Origin: Methanothrix sp.
Lineage (GTDB): Archaea; Halobacteriota; Methanosarcinia; Methanotrichales; Methanotrichaceae
Reading direction: 5' to 3'
DNA length: 14,153 nucleotides
Assembly: GCA_003162615.1 (NCBI GenBank)
Contig: PMNG01000163.1
Location: 514-14,666 of the forward strand
Part shown: positions 13,335 through 14,153 of the stretch, piece after piece
How positions within the stretch are numbered: the stretch's first letter is position 1
Layout: each line of letters starts with the position of its first letter
The notes under the pieces: model-generated
Databases searched by the model: none
What the model was told of the DNA's origin: nothing
Seen by the model: only the letters and a program-made list of their open reading frames with translations
Program-made: the position numbers and the translations under genes

Positions 13335-14084
13335 ATGGAACAAGAAGAAACAGCAATTGTTAACGTTGGTCAAAAAGGGAGAATACATTTGCCACTTAAT
13401 TTACGGAATAGACTTGCCCGAAGGGTCGTTGACTCAAAGGGCAACGACCTTGCCAAGGTAGTTGGATTGATTCAGAGCTACCGACTGACAACCAGCCAGA
13501 AGTGCGCCCGCGAAATCATGGGAAAGAACTTCTTCGGAATAGAGGAAGCCATCAAGCACTTCGGGGTTAATCCGACCAGCCAGCAACTTGCCGCTCTTTC
13601 AGAAATTCCGTTCCCCGAGACAGTGCTCCAACAATCGAAGGATTCTCATATCCTCGTAGCGGTTTTCCCACTATCGATCTTGGAAATTCGTGCCAAAGTT
13701 GATAGAAAGCTATTCTACAACCACGAGACCGCCTGGTATAACGAACAGTCCTTTGCCAAGGAGCATGGCGAAGTCAACTGGCAAATCGTTCGTAAGACCC
13801 CAGTGGACAACTCGACCTCGGAGAACTGGCAAGAACAGCAGGCACTCTTTGGCAAGGACGACATAGTGCCCACAGCTCAAGTGCTGGTCTACACGATTAT
13901 TGGCCACCTCTTGGCCACTGGTGAGCGGCTGGTCGAACGAAAATATGCCCGTACATCTTCTGTGGATTCGGACGGCAACTGTGTCTACGTTAGCGACGTC
14001 GGTTCGAATGGTCTCGGTATCAGCGACTACTGGGATGCCGTCGGCTACGACAATGATGACCGCTCGTCCGCTCGGAAGCTCTGA
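13335..14084 (+). CDS. Probable target (variable) protein of a diversity-generating retroelement
   Basis: From ATG 13335 this is a 249-aa protein; the frame is open to 13260 but the extension looks non-coding. Its blocks (GKNFFGIEEAIKHFGVNPTS, SHILVAVFPLSILEIRAKV, LFYNHETAWYNEQSFA, NWQIVRKTPVDNSTS, AQVLVYTIIGHLLATGERLV) match, from memory, a hypothetical family common in Candidate Phyla Radiation genomes whose members carry DGR variable regions. The C-terminus is a Y/D/N/S/G-rich segment with YVSDVGSNGLGISDYWD and the closing SSARKL. In a DGR, error-prone reverse transcription of a template rewrites such a segment at adenine positions. No reverse transcriptase is in the window. The start has no clear ribosome-binding site. 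The family placement is from recall, not a search. Confidence 0.6.
   Translation: MEQEETAIVNVGQKGRIHLPLNLRNRLARRVVDSKGNDLAKVVGLIQSYRLTTSQKCAREIMGKNFFGIEEAIKHFGVNPTSQQLAALSEIPFPETVLQQSKDSHILVAVFPLSILEIRAKVDRKLFYNHETAWYNEQSFAKEHGEVNWQIVRKTPVDNSTSENWQEQQALFGKDDIVPTAQVLVYTIIGHLLATGERLVERKYARTSSVDSDGNCVYVSDVGSNGLGISDYWDAVGYDNDDRSSARKL
13971..14084 (+). other. Candidate DGR variable region and adjoining 3' end
   Basis: Of the 37 sense codons from GAC 13971 to CTC 14079-14081, 32 end in C or T, and the encoded residues are dominated by D, G, N, Y, S, V and A. This is what results when AAY codons of a template repeat are mutated at their adenines (AAY giving TAY, GAY, AGY, GGY, GTY, GCY and so on). 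The last bases (CGCTCGTCCGCTCGGAAG) would be the invariant end shared with the template repeat. The variable-region boundaries are estimates. Confidence 0.5.
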
Positions 14085-14153
14085 ATCTTGAAGACTTGAG
14101 ATGTTGGAAGGTCCCGTGGCGGAGTATGTCGTTTGTTCATGCGATCGTCTGTC

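Noticed and set aside
1..14153. CRISPR array, tRNA or rRNA genes
   Set aside because: No regularly spaced repeats, no cloverleaf-like or rRNA-like segments were recognised by eye on either strand.

Overview
The window reads as a chromosomal segment of a methanogenic archaeon, probably a Methanothrix/Methanosaeta-type acetoclastic lineage. That placement is inferred. The evidence is a ycaO-tfuA pair of the kind that thioamidates methyl-coenzyme M reductase, an archaeal IF5A, a folate-domain-free (core) methionine synthase and archaeal BRE/TATA promoters, several placed for leaderless or short-leader transcripts. No rRNA, tRNA or CRISPR array was recognised.

Left part (1-3.7 kb), an accessory patch. 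The 3' end of a CcdA-type membrane thiol-oxidoreductase gene occurs twice, about 1 kb apart and 94% identical over 219 bp. The first copy runs off the left edge. The second has lost its 5' part and directly abuts a small RelE-type toxin and putative antitoxin pair. Then come an AT-rich PIN-domain (DUF4935-like) gene and, convergent to it, a TIR-domain gene whose first beta strand is split off by a small frame-shifting deletion. RelE, PIN and TIR together look like a small defence/toxin island.

Central part (3.8-10.9 kb), conserved housekeeping. On the minus strand are ycaO and tfuA (41-bp overlap, ycaO first), preceded by a hotdog thioesterase that appears to start at CTG. A divergent promoter region separates the thioesterase from an unrecognised 154-aa protein. 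A class I/II aminotransferase and IF5A follow on the plus strand. Convergent to them is a translationally coupled pair, threonine synthase then core methionine synthase (GTGA overlap), two branches of aspartate-family amino-acid synthesis.

Right part (10.9-14.15 kb), accessory again. It holds a frameshifted gene remnant, an AT-rich winged-helix-like protein of unknown role, a cysteine-rich DUF3795 protein and, at the right edge, a 249-aa protein. The C-terminus of that last protein (variable Y/D/N/S/G residues almost all encoded by pyrimidine-ending codons, closing in SSARKL) strongly resembles target proteins of diversity-generating retroelements (DGRs) of the CPR/DPANN type. If so, the template repeat and reverse transcriptase should lie just beyond the right end. 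This is the strongest candidate for an unusual system here.
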